From Pisaster brevispinus (Eukaryota; Echinodermata; Asteroidea; Forcipulatida; Asteriidae), in the NCBI GenBank assembly GCA_023634235.1, contig JAMKCF010000058.1, positions 186,001 to 250,000 on the forward strand: DNA of 64,000 nt. The letters run 5' to 3'. The translations under genes were made by a program, and so were the position numbers. Numbering within the stretch: position 1 is the first letter of the stretch; every line of letters begins with the position of its first letter. The notes under the pieces were generated by a model that was given only the letters and a program-made list of their open reading frames with translations, was not told the origin of the DNA and did no database searches. Positions 62,401 to 64,000 of the stretch are shown one piece after another.

Positions 62401-64000
62401 GACACTCCGAAAGCCCCCCAAAACATCAACTTGATTTTGCTGTAAAAAGACACAAATACAAAATAAGGAGGGTCACATCACCCCCAGGGCAATATCGAAT
62501 CTGCACAATTTTAGTACCACTGTAAAGCCCGTTTCAAGGGCTCCCTCTCCCGTGAGTTTGGAGTCGCTGACGATTCTGTAGGCGAGGCGAGCGGCCTGGA
62601 TGTTAGGCCTACCCCTAAGAAAAATAGAAAAAAAAAACAAAAAAAAAAAAACCAAGAAGCAAGGTCGTGCCGGCAGGGGTCATGGCCCAAAATAAAAGTG
62701 CGGTGAATTTGGGAATAACTCCCGATCTAGGAGGGCTAGAGGGATGATTTTTTGGCCTGACTCTGCCTTAGGTATCCCTGCATCCGAAAATTAGACTTTT
62801 ACGGCCGTTGCGGGCAGGCTTCACACCGGAAAAGACCAGCAAGCGGGGACACTCCGAAAGCCCCGCAAAACATCAACGTGATTTTGCTGTAAAAAGACAC
62901 AAATACAAAATAAGGAGGGTCACATCACCCCCAGGGCAATATCGAATCTGCACAATTTTAGTACCACTGTAAAGCCCGTTTCAAGGGCTCCCTCTCCCGT
63001 GAGTTTGGGGTTGCTGACGATTCTGTAGGCGAGGCGAGCGGCCTGGATGTTAGGCCCACCCCTTAGAGAAATAGGAAAACAAAAACCAGGGGTAATGGCC
63101 CAAAATAAAAGTGAGGTGATTTTGGGAATAAGTCCCGATCTAGGAGGGCTAGAGAGATGATTTTTTTACCTGACTCTGCCTTAGGTATCCCTGCATCCAA
63201 AAATTAGACTTTTACGGCCGTTGCGGGCAGGCTTCACACCGGAAAAGACCAGCAAGCGGGGACACTCCGAAAGCCCCCCAAAACATCAACTTGATTTTGC
63301 TGTAAAAAGACACAAATACAAAATAAGGAGGGTCACATCACCCCCAGGGCAATATCGAATCTGCACAATTTTGGTACCACTGTAAAGCCCGTTTCAAGGG
63401 CTCCCTCTCCCGTGAGTTTGGGGTCGCTGACGATTCTGTAGGCGAGGCGAGCGGCCTGGATGTTAGGCCCACCCCTTAGAGAAATAGGAAAACAAAAACC
63501 ACGGGTAATGGCCCAAAATAAAAGTGCGGTGATTTTGGGAATAAGTCCCAATCTAGGAGGGCTAGAGAGATGATTTTTTTACCTGACTCTGCCTTAGGTA
63601 TCCCTGCATCCGAAAATTAGACTTTTACGGCCGTTGCGGGCAGGCTTCACACCGGAAAAGACCAGCAAGCGGGGACACTCCGAAAGCCCCCAAAACATCA
63701 ACTTGATTTTGCTTTAAAAATACACAAATACAAAATAAGGAGGGTCACATCACCCCCAGGGCAATATCGAATCTGCACAATTTTAGTACCACTGAAAAGC
63801 CCGTTTCAAGGGCTCCCTCTCCCGTGAGTTTGGGGTCGCTGACGATTCTGTAGGCGAGGCGAGCGGCCTGGATGTTAGGCCTACCCCTAAGAAAAATTGA
63901 AAAAAAAAAAAAAAAAAAAAAAAAAACCCAGAAGCAAGGTCGTGCCGGCAGGGGTCATGGCCCAAAATAAAAGTGCGGTGAATTTGGGAATAACTCCCGA
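56458..64000 (+). repeat. Array segment 11: mostly A-B dimers to the window end
   Basis: Unit starts (class): 56458 A, 56901 B truncated, about 57225 A lacking its start, 57593 B, 58005 B, 58418 A, 58863 B, 59276 A, 59723 B, 60136 A, 60585 B, 60998 A, 61445 B, 61858 A, 62309 A, 62756 B, 63169 B, 63582 A (cut at 64000). From 58418 to 61857 the dimers alternate regularly, about 860 bp each. Units 58418, 59276 and 60998 share GGGGTCACTGACG and CCTAAAAAAAATTG. Confidence 0.92.
56901..57592 (+). repeat. B-to-A fusion across a unit boundary at GGAAAA
   Basis: A B unit (from 56901) runs to GAGAAATAGGAAAA and then continues as GAACAGCAAGCGGGG, which belongs near offset 85 of a unit. The join lies at 57219-57224 and uses GGAAAA, which occurs both in the B-specific segment (ATAGGAAAACAAAA) and in CACCGGAAAAGACC. 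This 6-bp microhomology is the longest clear one in the window. The last third of the B unit and the first fifth of the next A unit are missing. Confidence 0.9.

Larger units (their letters stand above)
1..64000. repeat. Satellite DNA array, A/B dimeric family, unit about 413-451 bp
   Basis: The landmark CCTGACTCTGCC (or a one-base variant) recurs along the window at steps of about 413 bp (class B) or 440-451 bp (class A). Shorter steps occur where units are truncated. Between landmarks the order of motifs is constant: TACGGCCGTTGCGGGC, CACACCGGAAAAGACC, AGACACAAATAC, GGAGGGTCACATCACC, AGCCCGTTTCAAGGGCT, GGGGTCGCTGACGATT, GGCCTGGATGTTAGGCC, the class-specific segment, CCCAAAATAAAAGTGCGG, and CCCGATCTAGGAGGG. 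All units point the same way, and I saw no inversion and no foreign insertion. The array runs off both ends: positions 1-4 are a unit tail and the last unit is cut at 64000. Multi-unit blocks fit unequal exchange in eukaryotic heterochromatin. A centromeric role is possible but not shown by sequence alone. The family is not recognised. Confidence 0.97.

Noticed and set aside
3569..63965. Dozens of 60-111 codon open frames, mostly on the minus strand, some on the plus strand near the A tracts
   Set aside because: They repeat with the satellite unit, run through poly(T)/poly(A) as Phe or Lys runs, use different chance start codons, and change length with single indels. I see no independent coding signal, so none is listed as a gene.
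1..64000. CRISPR array
   Set aside because: The repeats are contiguous ~430 bp units with no unique spacers between short direct repeats, and no cas genes are present.
1..64000. CENP-B box (TTCG-N4-A-N2-CGGG) in the unit
   Set aside because: I checked the TTCG sites of the consensus on both strands (for example TTCGGATGCAGGG and TTCGGAGTGTCCCCG). None fits the required A and CGGG positions.
1..64000. Ribosomal DNA intergenic-spacer subrepeats
   Set aside because: No rRNA gene sequence appears in 64 kb, and spacer subrepeat arrays are normally interrupted by rDNA at shorter intervals.
1..64000. A transposon with terminal repeats, or a hidden non-repeat insertion
   Set aside because: Reading unit by unit, I could place every interval in the repeat. 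The odd intervals are deletions or fusions of units, not foreign DNA.

Overview
The whole 64 kb window is one head-to-tail satellite DNA array. I can place about 158 units or unit fragments, all in the same orientation. Every stretch longer than a few tens of bases can be assigned to the same repeat. I find no protein-coding gene, tRNA, rRNA, transposon, CRISPR array or unique DNA. Long arrays of a ~430 bp unit with multi-unit (higher-order) organisation are typical of eukaryotic centromeric, pericentromeric or other heterochromatic DNA. I do not recognise the family and cannot name the organism; unit starts below are set at the motif CCTGACTCTGCC.

There are two unit classes. Class A (about 440-451 bp) carries a poly(A) tract of about 19-31 nt, followed by CAGAAGCAAGGTCGTGCCGG. 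Class B (about 413 bp) has GGAAAACAAAAACCAGGGG at the same place and no long A tract. The basic higher-order unit is the A-B dimer of about 860 bp. It is cleanest at 24898-31369 and 58418-61857. The 3' tails also differ: A ends with GAGGGATGATTTTTTGG and B with GAGAGATGATTTTTTTA. The 5' half after an A tail usually has CCCCGCAAAAC and AACGTGA; after a B tail it usually has CCCCCCAAAAC and AACTTGA.

The dimer pattern has been reworked repeatedly by local duplication and deletion. From left to right: two copies of a 1270-bp A-B-B block (5-2544); A-rich runs with 95-bp remnants (3405-9231); a B-rich region with a block duplication (9232-17675); a composite ~950-bp repeat with two deletion junctions (17676-24897); regular A-B dimers (24898-31816); blocks with repeated internal deletions (31817-40536); a 2166-bp five-unit block in two copies (40537-44867); a 1725-bp block in two copies plus a third partial one (44868-50510); a 1271-bp B-A-B block in two copies (53915-56457); and mostly dimers to the end.

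Nothing here works as a gene set. The repeated short open frames on the minus strand copy one another because the DNA is repeated. The most useful observations are the 20-bp CAG-bounded difference that separates the classes, phased A tracts about every 860 bp, deletion junctions shared by descent, rare variants shared over 19-55 kb, CpG-type changes on both strands, and splice-acceptor-like and poly(A)-signal-like motifs repeated along the array. All comparisons were made by eye, so identity statements mean that I saw few or no differences, not that an alignment was computed.
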